A stretch of DNA of 64,000 nt from an uncultured Clostridia bacterium (GTDB taxonomy: Bacteria > Bacillota > Clostridia > Oscillospirales > Ruminococcaceae). The notes below the pieces were generated by a model. It saw nothing but the letters and a program-made list of their open reading frames with translations. It ran no database searches and was not told the DNA's origin. The position numbers and the translations under genes are program-made. The first letter of the stretch is position 1, and the number at the start of each line of letters is the position of its first letter. The DNA lies in NCBI GenBank assembly GCA_947589355.1, contig CANPZC010000007.1:31347-95346 (forward strand), read 5' to 3'. Below are positions 43,266-51,545 of the stretch, one piece after another.

Positions 43266-43856
43266 TCAGTAATAATGCCTTACTACCCCTATCACCTTGC
43301 CCAGCACAGATACCTCGTCGGCGATGATAGGCTTCATCGTGTCGTTCTCGGGCTGCAAGCGATAGTGCCCTCTCTCCTTGTAAAATCTCTTGACCGTCGC
43401 GCTGTCGCCGTCTACCAAAGCTACCACAATATCGCCGTTCTCGGCGGTCGTCTGCTGGTGCGCAATAACTATATCACCGTCTAAAATGGCGGCGTTTATC
43501 ATGCTTTCGCCCCTTACTTTCAGCGCAAAAAGCGGGTTGTCAAAATGCTTGTCACTGCGAAAGCTGATGTAGTCGGTTATGTCTTCAATAGCCGTAATAG
43601 GCACGCCTGCCGTAACAGTACCCAGCACAGGCACTGTTATGCTCCTGCCCACCTGTTTCAGCCTTATCGCCCTGTTGCAGTTTTCGCCCTTTTCAAGGTA
43701 GCCTTTTTCCGTCAGCGACCTTACTATGCGAAACGCCGTTGACGTTGACTTGAACCCGAACTGCGTGCATATCTCCCTCACGGTGGGGGCATAGCCCTCT
43801 TCTATCCTCTGCTTGATGTACTCATACACCATTTTTTCCTTGTCGGTCATCTGCAT
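43266..43856 (-). CDS. lexA: LexA repressor
   Basis: A 196-residue SOS repressor. N-terminal winged helix (1-65, GYAPTVREICTQFGFKSTSTAFRIVRSL), cleavage site TAGVP (Ala-Gly bond, about 83-84), catalytic Ser in RGESMINAAILDGD (about 118) and catalytic Lys in DSATVKRF (about 155). Encoded three bases behind murC and so expected to be read from the murC promoter, which carries a LexA-like box, giving autoregulation. Confidence 0.95.
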   Translation of the reverse strand: MQMTDKEKMVYEYIKQRIEEGYAPTVREICTQFGFKSTSTAFRIVRSLTEKGYLEKGENCNRAIRLKQVGRSITVPVLGTVTAGVPITAIEDITDYISFRSDKHFDNPLFALKVRGESMINAAILDGDIVIAHQQTTAENGDIVVALVDGDSATVKRFYKERGHYRLQPENDTMKPIIADEVSVLGKVIGVVRHYY

Positions 43857-43859
43857 GGC

Positions 43860-45308
43860 TCATTCCTCGCTTTCCAGTATTTTACCCAGCTTTTTCGACA
43901 GCTTGTAAGCATCGCCGCAGCCCAAAGTTATCACAAGATCGCCGTCTTTCAGCTCTTTCAGAAGAAAATCAATTATCTCGTCAAAGTTTTCTTCCTTGCG
44001 CTTTGCCGTCTGCGCATCGGCTGTTTCGTTGTCGCAGTCAAAGAATATGCAGCCGGGTATCGCCTTTGCCAGATCGCGCGTGTAAATGCCTATGTCGTTT
44101 TTCTCTCTGCTGCCCATTATATCGGTAAGCACGACCATATCTGCAATTTGCAGGCACTTTACAAAGTCGTCAAAAAGTATTTTAGTTCTCGAATAGGTAA
44201 ACGGCTGAAACACCGCTATAACTCTTTCAAAGCCGCACTGTTTCGCCTCGGTAAGCACCGCAGCAAGTTCGGCAGGGTGGTGCGCATAGTCGTCTACCAC
44301 CGTTATGCCCCTAGCGTATGCTATCTTCTCAAAACGCCTGCCGGCTCCGGTAAACTTTGCAAACGCCGCCTGCATTTTCTCAAACGGCACGCCGTTTTGG
44401 TCAGCCGCCGCTATTGCAGCTAAGGCGTTCATAACGTTGTGCGTGCCTGCAACGTGCATGGTAACACTGCCCATTTTCTGCCCTCTGCGCCATGCTTCAA
44501 AAGTCGTTTCAAGACCTTTCATTCTGATGTTTTTCGCAAAGTAGTCGTTTCTCTCCGAAAGCCCGAACATCACCATTTTTTTGTCTACGCCGTGAACAGA
44601 CTCAACAGTGTTCTCATCGTCGCCGTTTATGATAAGCATATTGCTTGCTTTTTCGGCAAACTTTCTGAACGACTTCTTTATGTTGTCCAGCGTTTTGAAG
44701 TAGTCAAGGTGGTCGGCATCTACATTAAGAATAACCACCGTGTCGGGGTATAGTTTAAGAAAGTGATCCTCAAACTCGCAGCTTTCGCAGACAAACGTGT
44801 TTCCCTCGCCTGCCCTGCCGCTGCCGCCGCCCAAAGCTTTCAGTTTGCCGCCTATAAAGCAGGAAATATCCTCGTCGGTCTCTAAAAATATCTGTGTCAG
44901 CATGGAAGTAGCGGTAGTCTTGCCGTGCGTGCCGCAAATGCATATAGCGTTTTCATACCACGAAGAAACAACGCCGAGCATCTGCGCCCTTTCAAGCAAG
45001 GGTATGCCGCTTTCTTTAGCAGCAATAAGTTCGGGGTTGTCGCTCATTATCGCGGCGGTGTACACAATAAGGTCTGCGCCGCGTATGTTTTCAGCCCTCT
45101 GCCCGAAAAACACCTCGCACCCCATGTTCCTTACCGCCTGCAAAGTTTCGGTCTCGTTGTTGTCAGAGCCGCTGACGTAATACCCCTTTGACTTTACTAT
45201 CTGCACCAGCGGAAACATACCCGAACCGCCTATACCTATAAAGTGAATATGCCTCTTGCCCTCTAAAATATCACTGTTTTCGCAGTTTTTCTTATTTTCA
45301 GCCGTCAT
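43860..45308 (-). CDS. murC: UDP-N-acetylmuramate–L-alanine ligase
   Basis: About 482 residues; adds L-Ala to UDP-MurNAc in peptidoglycan synthesis. N-terminal IHFIGIGGSGMFPLVQIVKSKGYYVSGSD (UDP-binding), ATP loop CGTHGKTTATSML (about 108-120), SCEFEDHFLKLYPDTVVILNVDADHLDYF (about 165-190), and VVDDYAHHPAELAAVL (about 335). ATG at 45308 follows GGAAAGGGGC; the longer frame covers the LexA-like box. Placing murC upstream of lexA is unusual for Firmicutes. Confidence 0.94.
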   Translation of the reverse strand: MTAENKKNCENSDILEGKRHIHFIGIGGSGMFPLVQIVKSKGYYVSGSDNNETETLQAVRNMGCEVFFGQRAENIRGADLIVYTAAIMSDNPELIAAKESGIPLLERAQMLGVVSSWYENAICICGTHGKTTATSMLTQIFLETDEDISCFIGGKLKALGGGSGRAGEGNTFVCESCEFEDHFLKLYPDTVVILNVDADHLDYFKTLDNIKKSFRKFAEKASNMLIINGDDENTVESVHGVDKKMVMFGLSERNDYFAKNIRMKGLETTFEAWRRGQKMGSVTMHVAGTHNVMNALAAIAAADQNGVPFEKMQAAFAKFTGAGRRFEKIAYARGITVVDDYAHHPAELAAVLTEAKQCGFERVIAVFQPFTYSRTKILFDDFVKCLQIADMVVLTDIMGSREKNDIGIYTRDLAKAIPGCIFFDCDNETADAQTAKRKEENFDEIIDFLLKELKDGDLVITLGCGDAYKLSKKLGKILESEE

Positions 45309-45327
45309 ATGCCTGCCCCTTTCCGTG

Positions 45328-45341
45328 CGAACATACATTCT
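45328..45341 (-). promoter_or_regulatory. LexA-like box ahead of murC-lexA
   Basis: CGAACATACATTCT (plus strand) matches the Gram-positive SOS box CGAACRNRYGTTYC at 12 of 14 positions. It lies between the promoter -10 and the murC start, an ideal place for repression. Confidence 0.55.
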
Positions 45342-45350
45342 CTTATATAT

Positions 45351-45379
45351 ATTATATTAAAATTGCGGCAAAAAGTAAA
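45351..45379 (-). promoter_or_regulatory. Promoter of murC-lexA
   Basis: Minus strand TTTACT (45379-45374), 17-base spacer, TATAAT (45356-45351), 43 bases before the murC ATG. Confidence 0.7.
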
Positions 45380-45447
45380 GACCTTTTTGAATATTTTTCA
45401 AAACTTTCGGCAAATATATTTTCAGAATAACATTTTTGGAGGCAGTC

Positions 45448-45753
45448 ATGGAGATAACGGACGTAAGGATAAGAAAACTAATGCCCACAGAGCCGCAGGG
45501 TGACAAGCAGCACAGCAGGCTGAGGGGCATAATAAGCATAACGCTTGACGACACGGTGGCGGTGCATGACATAAAGGTCGTGCAGGGAGACGAGCGGCTG
45601 TTTGTGGCGATGCCCTCGCGGCGTGACGACAACGGTGTATACCGTGACATAGTACACCCCATAACGCCCGAAGCGCGCAGCCGACTTGAGAGCAGGATAC
45701 TTGCCGCCTACAAAGAGGAGATAGAGCGCCAGCAGGCGGAAGAGGACGAATAG
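45448..45753 (+). CDS. spoVG: Septation/regulatory protein SpoVG
   Basis: About 101 residues. MEITDVRIRKLM, ISITLDDTVAVHDIKVVQG and LFVAMPSRRDDNGVYRDIVHPITPEARSRLE are characteristic of SpoVG, an RNA/DNA-binding regulator involved in septation, sporulation and capsule or cell-wall control. ATG at 45448 follows TTGGAGGC; the in-frame TTG upstream would lie on this site. No promoter was identified with confidence. Followed by a repeat block. Confidence 0.94.
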   Translation: MEITDVRIRKLMPTEPQGDKQHSRLRGIISITLDDTVAVHDIKVVQGDERLFVAMPSRRDDNGVYRDIVHPITPEARSRLESRILAAYKEEIERQQAEEDE

Positions 45754-46394
45754 TGAATATTGAATATTGAAGAGTTAATAGTGAATAGTTAAGGTGCGGC
45801 TGCGCCGCGAATTTTAAGATCTTGTCAAGAAATGGAAAGTTTTCGATCGACCTCTTTTTTACAGTTGCTTCGCAACTGCCAAGGGTCGCATGGGTCGTAG
45901 CGTTCGCTTGCGAACGCTGGCAGAGTCCCCGAAAACACGTCAGGCGCGCCGCTATTAGAGGTAAGATGTTAGAAGTTAGAGGTTAGAAATATTTTCCCCG
46001 ACCTAACATAAAATTATCATGCCTGCGGTCTACCAAGAAGCAAGAAACTGCTTTTTATAACTTTGTGCAAACTTTTCAAAATGCTCATCTTGCCTCTTGC
46101 TTCTATCTGAACCGCAGAAATGACAAGCACGTGCAAAAGCCGCAAGACCATTTCTAACCTCTGACTTCTCACTTCTAACCTCTAGCAGCGAACGCCAAAC
46201 GAAGTGAAAAAGTTCCAACAAGTAAAGTGCGCGAACGTATTGACATACTCAATATGAGAAGATGACCAAATAAAAGCGGAGCGTTGAGCAGCTCCGCAGG
46301 CTTGCGCGTAAGCCGCTCCTTAACTCTAAACTATTCATTATTCACTCTTTCACTATTCACTAATTCTGCCTCTTGCTTCTTAATATCTTGCCTC
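45754..46394. repeat. Intergenic repeat block between spoVG and the GH5 gene
   Basis: No gene seen. Contents: an end-module relative in minus orientation (45818-45890: TCTTGTCAAGAA box, then GAAAGTTTTCGATCGACC) whose central stem is interrupted by another hairpin, ACAGTTGC/GCAACTG (about 45861-45878); hairpin GCGTTCGCTTGCGAACGC (45900-45917); five clean 7-bp units TTAGAGG-TAAGATG-TTAGAAG-TTAGAGG-TTAGAAA (45955-45989); a CCGCAGAAATGACAAGCACG segment (46112-46131) shared with 23428; and inverted copies of the 7-bp units (about 46085-46100, 46147-46182, 46370-46395). Confidence 0.75.
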
Positions 46395-46427
46395 TAAAAA
46401 AATCCCTTACCACCAAGGTAAGGGACG
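46395..46427 (-). terminator. Terminator of the GH5 cellulase gene
   Basis: Perfect stem TCCCTTACC / GGTAAGGGA with loop TTGGT, followed on the minus strand by TTTTTTTAG. Confidence 0.9.
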
Positions 46428-46432
46428 TTTTA

Positions 46433-47869
46433 TTACTGCAATCCTGCTCTTTCTCGCAGATGCTTTCTAACTATCTTTCCGCTGTCGGTCAGCTGACCCT
46501 CGCCCGGCTGTATCGCCGAAAGGTTCGTGCCGCTCTTGAATGCCGAGGCGGTCTCGCTCTTTCCGCACGCCGACCAGTTAAGATAACCTATATTCAGTCC
46601 GTCCAGCAGCGTGAACCATTTTTGAGTTTGATCTGCATTGAAGCCGCCGTTGCCCGAAGAATGACAAGTGCCAAACTCCGAAACAAGTATCGGCAGACCG
46701 TTATTGTAACACTGCTGCAACGTATTGCGCAAATCGTCTCTATGAGTATCGGCATAAAAATGCAGCGCATATACGGTGTTTTTATCAGAGAGTCTGTTTT
46801 TATCTGCCTGATCTATATATTGAGACCAGTTCGGCGTGCCGCAGATGATTATAGCATCGCTGTCATACTTGCGGATAACGGGTATGACCGCATCTGCATA
46901 CGGCTTTACGTTGCTGTTCCAGTTTGTGCCGCCGTTAGGCTCGTTGCATATCTCATACAAAACATTGTTGTAATTTGCATATTTCTGCGACATCTCGGTA
47001 AAGAACGCTATAGCCTCACTCTGATGTGTCTGCGGATTATTGTCATTAAGAATGTGCCAGTCTATTATAACATACATTCCAAGGTCTGTCGCGTTGGCAA
47101 CGCCCATATTCACCTTTTCTTTTGCCTGTCTTGCAAAATCAGCCCCGGTGGTATATCCTCCCCATTCTTCGGTATACATGGCTATTCTTATCGTGTTGCA
47201 GCCCCAGTCGTCGCGAAGAACTTTAAGGCTCTCTTTTGAAAGTATGTTTGAAAAATCTTCCCACATTATGCCGTGCGTAGACATACCCCTTATCTGAAAC
47301 ACTTTGCCGTTTTTATCTACAATATTCGCGCCTTTTACAGAAAGCTGACCGTGGTTTGCCACCGGTGTGCCGCTCTCGGGCTTTGGCGCAGGCGCTTGTG
47401 TCTGCGGTTTCGTCGCAGGCGCTTTGGTAGTGGCTTTGGTAGTGGTCACAGGCTTCGGCGCTGCGGTGGTCTTCTTTGCGGTAGTGGTGGTTTTCTTTGC
47501 TGTAGTAGTGGTTTTCTTAGCCGCTGTGGTAGTCTTTCCGCCTGCTGTGGTAGTTGGTTTTTCGCCAACCGCGGTGGTGGTTTTTTCATCAGCCGCGGTC
47601 GTTTCATCTTCCGATGAAGTTTCAGCCGCAGTACCCGAAACGGTGCTTTCCTGCTCGGTCGTATCGGTAACTTCTTCGGGAGTTTCAGTGGTAACATCGG
47701 TCACAACAGCCGAGGAAATATCAGGCGCGGTGGTCACGGTAGTTGTCTGTGTGACATCAGGCTGCACTACAGGTATATCTTCATCATTGTTATTTGCCGC
47801 GAACGGTACGCAGATTATGCATATTGCCGCCACCGCCATCAGCGCGACAGAAAGTATTTTATTCTTCAT
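46433..47869 (-). CDS. GH5 endoglucanase with Thr/Lys-rich linker
   Basis: About 478 residues. Signal peptide or anchor (ILSVALMAVAAICIICVPFAA), a long Thr/Ser/Lys/Pro linker (about 40-170, repeated AKKTTTT units), then a GH5 catalytic domain of the GH5_2-like type: KGANIVDKNGKVFQIRGMSTHG, YVIIDWHILND, acid/base Glu in LYEICNEPNGG, nucleophile Glu in ILVSEFGTCHSSGNGG, and GYLNWSACGKSETASA. It cleaves internal beta-1,4-glucan bonds. No dockerin or CBM is visible, so it is either secreted free or held by the N-terminus. ATG at 47869 follows GGGTGA and lies 11 bases past the NUDIX stop. Confidence 0.93.
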   Translation of the reverse strand: MKNKILSVALMAVAAICIICVPFAANNNDEDIPVVQPDVTQTTTVTTAPDISSAVVTDVTTETPEEVTDTTEQESTVSGTAAETSSEDETTAADEKTTTAVGEKPTTTAGGKTTTAAKKTTTTAKKTTTTAKKTTAAPKPVTTTKATTKAPATKPQTQAPAPKPESGTPVANHGQLSVKGANIVDKNGKVFQIRGMSTHGIMWEDFSNILSKESLKVLRDDWGCNTIRIAMYTEEWGGYTTGADFARQAKEKVNMGVANATDLGMYVIIDWHILNDNNPQTHQSEAIAFFTEMSQKYANYNNVLYEICNEPNGGTNWNSNVKPYADAVIPVIRKYDSDAIIICGTPNWSQYIDQADKNRLSDKNTVYALHFYADTHRDDLRNTLQQCYNNGLPILVSEFGTCHSSGNGGFNADQTQKWFTLLDGLNIGYLNWSACGKSETASAFKSGTNLSAIQPGEGQLTDSGKIVRKHLRERAGLQ

Positions 47870-47879
47870 ATTCGTCACC

Positions 47880-48284
47880 CTAAATAATAAAATTCTTCGC
47901 CTTGTTTATAATAGTCTTGTCGTTTTCGTAAGACAGCACCGAGCATATCCTGCCCAGCTCCACCCAGCGTATCTCGGCAATTTCGCCCTCCTGCGGCACA
48001 AAATCGGTGTTGCGCGCCCGTGCGATGAAATACACCACTATCTTGTTGGTGTCTTTTTTCGGGGAATATGATATGATCTCCCTGAAAGTGGGGTCTATCA
48101 TAACTTCAATTCCCGTTTCTTCAAGTATTTCCCTTTTGGCGGTCTCTATCTCGGTCTCGTTACCCTCAACATGACCTTTCGGGAACGACCAGTGACCGCT
48201 CCCAACGTGCTTTATTAGCAATATCTCGGTGTTGCCGTGATATTTTCTGTAAACGATAGCGCCGCATGATTTTTCATTCAGCAT
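47880..48284 (-). CDS. NUDIX hydrolase, Ap4A-hydrolase-like
   Basis: About 134 residues. Complete NUDIX box GHVEGNETEIETAKREILEE (continuing TGI), with SCGAIVYRK at the N-terminus and HVGSGHWSFPKG before the box, as in bis(5'-nucleosyl)-tetraphosphatases. Three ATGs follow each other after AAGGAG; the third (48284) has the best spacing. Probably co-transcribed with the GH5 gene, which begins 11 bases on, though no functional link is evident. Confidence 0.88.
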   Translation of the reverse strand: MLNEKSCGAIVYRKYHGNTEILLIKHVGSGHWSFPKGHVEGNETEIETAKREILEETGIEVMIDPTFREIISYSPKKDTNKIVVYFIARARNTDFVPQEGEIAEIRWVELGRICSVLSYENDKTIINKAKNFII

Positions 48285-48343
48285 CATCATGCTCCTTACA
48301 TAAGATCTTTCGCCGCCTGCGCCAAGCGGCAATACCTAGATAT

Positions 48344-48372
48344 ATTATAATACATTTGCACGCTTATGTCAA
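48344..48372 (-). promoter_or_regulatory. Consensus promoter of the NUDIX–GH5 unit
   Basis: Minus strand TTGACA (48372-48367), 17-base spacer, TATAAT (48349-48344); about 60 bases before the start. Confidence 0.85.
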
Positions 48373-48411
48373 TAAATAAATCGCCTCTCGCAGGTAATTT
48401 TTTGTTTGATA

Positions 48412-48440
48412 TTGCAAATTGCGCAAAAGTGTGATATAAT
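48412..48440 (+). promoter_or_regulatory. Promoter of the VanY-type peptidase–darA–holB–ricT run
   Basis: TTGCAA (48412-48417), 17-base spacer, TATAAT (48435-48440). Divergent from the NUDIX promoter. Confidence 0.75.
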
Positions 48441-48473
48441 ATATTTTGTATGTAAAAATTAAAGAGGTGATGT

Positions 48474-49340
48474 GTGTTGGATAATAACGATAACGAATGG
48501 TTCGATGATTATTTTGAAAGCGACAAACAGGTGCAGCCCTCGCCGCCTAAAAAAACCACCGTACATATAAGGTGGGGCGCGGTCGCGATACTTGTTCTTA
48601 TAATACTTCTGATAGTTTTGCTTATCTTTCTCATATCTGTTTTTAAAGACGACATAACAGATGATATAGGCAAAGATCCGCCCGACGTTCCGGCAGCTGT
48701 GCAGACCGGCGTTACCACAGCGCCGCCCGTTACGGACGTGACCGGACCCGAGACCACCACAACTACAACGCAGCCCGAGCCCCCCTACCCCGTTGATGCA
48801 GATATTGAAGTTATAGACGGCGTTACGTATATAAACGGCATACTTATAGTAAACAAAACATACGGTCTGCCCGAGTGGTTCGACCCCGGCGTTGACCCCG
48901 TGGCGCAGGCAAAGCTGGAAGAAATGTATGCTGCCGCAGCGCAGGACGGCATTACTCTGTGGACTGCATCGGGCTACAGAACATATGAGGAGCAGCGTAT
49001 TCTTTATGAAGATTATGCCGCCGTTGACGGCTATGAAGCTGCTGATACATATTCGGCGCGCCCCGGTCATTCCGAGCACGAAACGGGTCTTACATTTGAC
49101 GTGAACGACCCCAGCAATACTTTTGACGGCACGCCCGAGGCGCAGTGGCTGGAGCAGCATTGTGCCGAGTACGGCTTTATAATAAGGTACCCCAAGGGCA
49201 AGGAAGATATAACGGGCTTTATGTATGAATCGTGGCACGTGCGTTATGTGGGCGAGGAAGTTGCAAAATTTGTAATGGAAAACGGCATATGCCTTGAAGA
49301 ATATTTCGGTATAACATCTGTATATGCCGAAGATGAGTAA
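48474..49340 (+). CDS. Membrane-anchored D-Ala-D-Ala carboxypeptidase, VanY/M15B type
   Basis: A 288-residue zinc peptidase trimming peptidoglycan stems. Acidic cytoplasmic start, one membrane helix (about 36-58, VAILVLIILLIVLLIFLISV), a Thr/Pro-rich spacer (about 70-105), then the M15 domain: SGYRTYEEQ (about 170), PGHSEHETGLTFDV with zinc His and Asp (about 198-211), and ESWHVRYVG with catalytic Glu and zinc His (about 255). The usual HQTG is HETG here. Start is GTG, with AGAGGTGAT ahead. Confidence 0.9.
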   Translation: MLDNNDNEWFDDYFESDKQVQPSPPKKTTVHIRWGAVAILVLIILLIVLLIFLISVFKDDITDDIGKDPPDVPAAVQTGVTTAPPVTDVTGPETTTTTTQPEPPYPVDADIEVIDGVTYINGILIVNKTYGLPEWFDPGVDPVAQAKLEEMYAAAAQDGITLWTASGYRTYEEQRILYEDYAAVDGYEAADTYSARPGHSEHETGLTFDVNDPSNTFDGTPEAQWLEQHCAEYGFIIRYPKGKEDITGFMYESWHVRYVGEEVAKFVMENGICLEEYFGITSVYAEDE

Positions 49341-49361
49341 ATAATACAAGGAGTGACAGCT

Positions 49362-49685
49362 ATGAAGTTAATGTTCGCTATTGTCAACAGCGATGACAGC
49401 CACAGCGTTGCATCGGCGCTTACAAAATCAGGCTACCGTGCAACAAAACTGGCATCAAAAGGCGGTTTTCTCTCTACGGGCAACATCACTTTCATGATCG
49501 CCTGCGAGGACGATAAGGTGAGCGATATTGTTGAAGTTATCAGAACTCATTCGCGCAAAAGAAAGCAGACCGTCACATCTGAAATGGCTGCTTCAGTATC
49601 GGGCAGCACAAGTTTTCCCGTTGAAGTTTCTGTTGGCGGCGCGACTATATTCATAGTGCCTATAGAGAAGATAGAGAGAGTATAA
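49362..49685 (+). CDS. darA: Cyclic-di-AMP receptor, PII-like
   Basis: About 107 residues. MKLMFAIVNSDDSHSVASALTKSGYRATKLASKGGFLSTGNITFMI is the signature of the DarA/PstA (YaaQ) PII-like c-di-AMP sensor; the closing VGGATIFIVPIE fits too. ATG at 49362 follows AAGGAG. The neighbours holB and ricT mirror the Bacillus yaaQ-yaaR-holB-yaaT order, but tmk and yaaR are missing. Confidence 0.92.
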   Translation: MKLMFAIVNSDDSHSVASALTKSGYRATKLASKGGFLSTGNITFMIACEDDKVSDIVEVIRTHSRKRKQTVTSEMAASVSGSTSFPVEVSVGGATIFIVPIEKIERV

Positions 49686-49686
49686 C

Positions 49687-50661
49687 ATGGTAATTGTCGG
49701 CAACGAAAACGCTGTAGCAGCCGCAGACAAGCTGTTTTCGGGCGATAGAGCGCCACACGGTATCGTTATATACGGCGATAAGGGCTGCGGCAAGAAAACT
49801 CTGGCAAAATACATAGCCGCAAAACTGCTTTGTAAAAACGCTGTAAAGCCGTGCGGAAACTGCAAGAGCTGCAACATGATAGACGACGACTGCCACCCCG
49901 ACTTTGCAGTGGTAAAGCCATCTCTGGCAAGCGGCGCATACAGGCTGGAAGATCTGCGGAATGTGGTGTCGGAGTCTGTGACCGCGCCGAATGAGAGCGA
50001 GTATACCGTGTATCTTATCGCAGATCTTGACAAAACGCCCGTCGGCGCGCAGAACACTTTGCTTAAACTTATAGAAGAACCGCCGCAGCACGTTGTTATA
50101 ATACTTACGGCTAGTTCTAAAGAATATTTTCTGCCGACGGTGCTTTCAAGGGTGATATCTATAGGCGTTTCACCCGTTACAAAAGAGCAGTGCGGCGAAT
50201 ATCTTACAAAATATACAAAATACAAACAAGGAGACATAGACAAAGCGGTGTCATCAATGGGCGGAAACATAGGAATGTGCCTTGAATATTTAAGCGGCGG
50301 CACACTACGCACCTGCTGTGAAAACGCCGAAGAAGCTGCACTGGCAATAGCGAGCGGCGGTGAATATCAGCTGCTGAAAGCTTTGACAGACTGCGGTAAA
50401 AGCAGAGAGGCCGCCGAAACATCGCTCAAACTGCTTGAAAACATACTGAGAGATGCTGTAATGCTCGGCATGGGGTGCGAAAGTAAATGTTTGGGCAGCA
50501 GCGAAAAGGCTGCGCGAAAGCTGGCAGAAAAATACTCTGTAAAAAAGCTGGGCTGCATATGCGCCCTGCCCGAAAAATATCTTACGGGAATTAAATTCAA
50601 CGCATCGCTGCCGGCAGCAATGGGCTCGCTGTGCGCTGAGATAAAAGAGATAACAGGCTGA
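49687..50661 (+). CDS. holB: DNA polymerase III delta-prime subunit
   Basis: A 324-residue clamp-loader subunit: P-loop GDKGCGKKTLAKYIA (about 30-44), zinc cysteines CGNCKSC preceded by further Cys (about 58-66), QNTLLKLIEEPPQHVVIILTA (about 120-140), and TVLSRV sensor. The clamp-loader identity is supported by order and context between darA and ricT. It begins one base after the darA stop. Confidence 0.9.
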   Translation: MVIVGNENAVAAADKLFSGDRAPHGIVIYGDKGCGKKTLAKYIAAKLLCKNAVKPCGNCKSCNMIDDDCHPDFAVVKPSLASGAYRLEDLRNVVSESVTAPNESEYTVYLIADLDKTPVGAQNTLLKLIEEPPQHVVIILTASSKEYFLPTVLSRVISIGVSPVTKEQCGEYLTKYTKYKQGDIDKAVSSMGGNIGMCLEYLSGGTLRTCCENAEEAALAIASGGEYQLLKALTDCGKSREAAETSLKLLENILRDAVMLGMGCESKCLGSSEKAARKLAEKYSVKKLGCICALPEKYLTGIKFNASLPAAMGSLCAEIKEITG

Positions 50662-50684
50662 AACACGAAAGGATAGTGATAGTC

Positions 50685-51545
50685 TTGACCGAGATAATCG
50701 GAGTGAGATTTAAAAGTGTCGGAAAGGTGTACTATTTTGCGCCCGACGGCAAGAACATAAAGCTTGGCGACAAGGTGATTGTTGAGACCGCGCGCGGTGT
50801 TGAGTGCGGTGATGTTGTTCTTGCGCCGCGGCAGATAGACGACAGCGAGATAATCGCGCCGCTGAAACCCGTTATGCGCCTTGCGACCGCGCAAGACCTG
50901 AAAACGGTAGAGAACAACCACAAGAAAGAGGAAGAAGCTTTCAAGATATGCGAAGAAAAGATAGAGAAGCACGGTCTTAAAATGAAGCTGGTAGACGTTG
51001 AATGCACGTTTGACAACAACAAGCTGCTGTTCTATTTCACCGCTGAAAACAGGGTGGATTTCCGCGAGCTGGTGAAAGATCTGGCATCGGTTTTCAGAAC
51101 GAGAATTGAGCTTAGGCAGATAGGCGTGCGCGATGAGGCGAAAATGCTTGGCGGCTTAGGCGTTTGTGGTCAGCCGTACTGCTGCTCTCGCTTTTTGGGC
51201 GAATTTCAGCCCGTTTCTATAAAAATGGCGAAAGAGCAGGGCTTATCGCTCAACCCGACGAAGATCTCGGGCGCGTGCGGCAGGCTGATGTGCTGCCTCA
51301 AATACGAGCAGGACAGCTACACCGAGCTTTTGCGCAGCACCCCGAAGATAGGGGCTATTGTGCGCACCGCCGAGGGCAAAGGCACTGTTGAGGACGTAAA
51401 CCTGCTGACAGGCAAACTGCACGTTCGCATGGAGAGCGACGCGGTCGTAACGGTGGACAAAAAGGACGTGCAGGTCATCAAGGACAGCGTTATCAGGGTG
51501 AACAAGGACGAACTGAAAGCGCTGAAGAATTTGGAGGAAGAATAA
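50685..51545 (+). CDS. ricT: PSP1-domain protein RicT (YaaT)
   Basis: About 286 residues. TEIIGVRFKSVGKVYYF start, AKMLGGLGVCGQPYCCSRFL and SGACGRLMCCLKYE, the cysteine groups that hold Fe-S clusters in the RicAFT (YaaT-YlbF-YmcA) complex that steers RNase Y cleavage and, in Bacillus, sporulation and competence. Start is either TTG at 50685, matching family N-termini, or GTG at 50676; the AAAGGA site suits both. Last gene of the darA-holB-ricT run. Confidence 0.92.
   Translation: MTEIIGVRFKSVGKVYYFAPDGKNIKLGDKVIVETARGVECGDVVLAPRQIDDSEIIAPLKPVMRLATAQDLKTVENNHKKEEEAFKICEEKIEKHGLKMKLVDVECTFDNNKLLFYFTAENRVDFRELVKDLASVFRTRIELRQIGVRDEAKMLGGLGVCGQPYCCSRFLGEFQPVSIKMAKEQGLSLNPTKISGACGRLMCCLKYEQDSYTELLRSTPKIGAIVRTAEGKGTVEDVNLLTGKLHVRMESDAVVTVDKKDVQVIKDSVIRVNKDELKALKNLEEE

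Noticed and set aside
45950..46182. Possible CRISPR array in the repeat block
   Set aside because: Units are 7 bp, degenerate, unspaced and in both orientations; no cas gene is in the window.
48459..49349. Long minus-strand open frame opposite the VanY-type gene
   Set aside because: The plus strand encodes clear M15 motifs with a promoter and ribosome site; the antisense frame is a codon-bias shadow rich in Cys, Arg and His.
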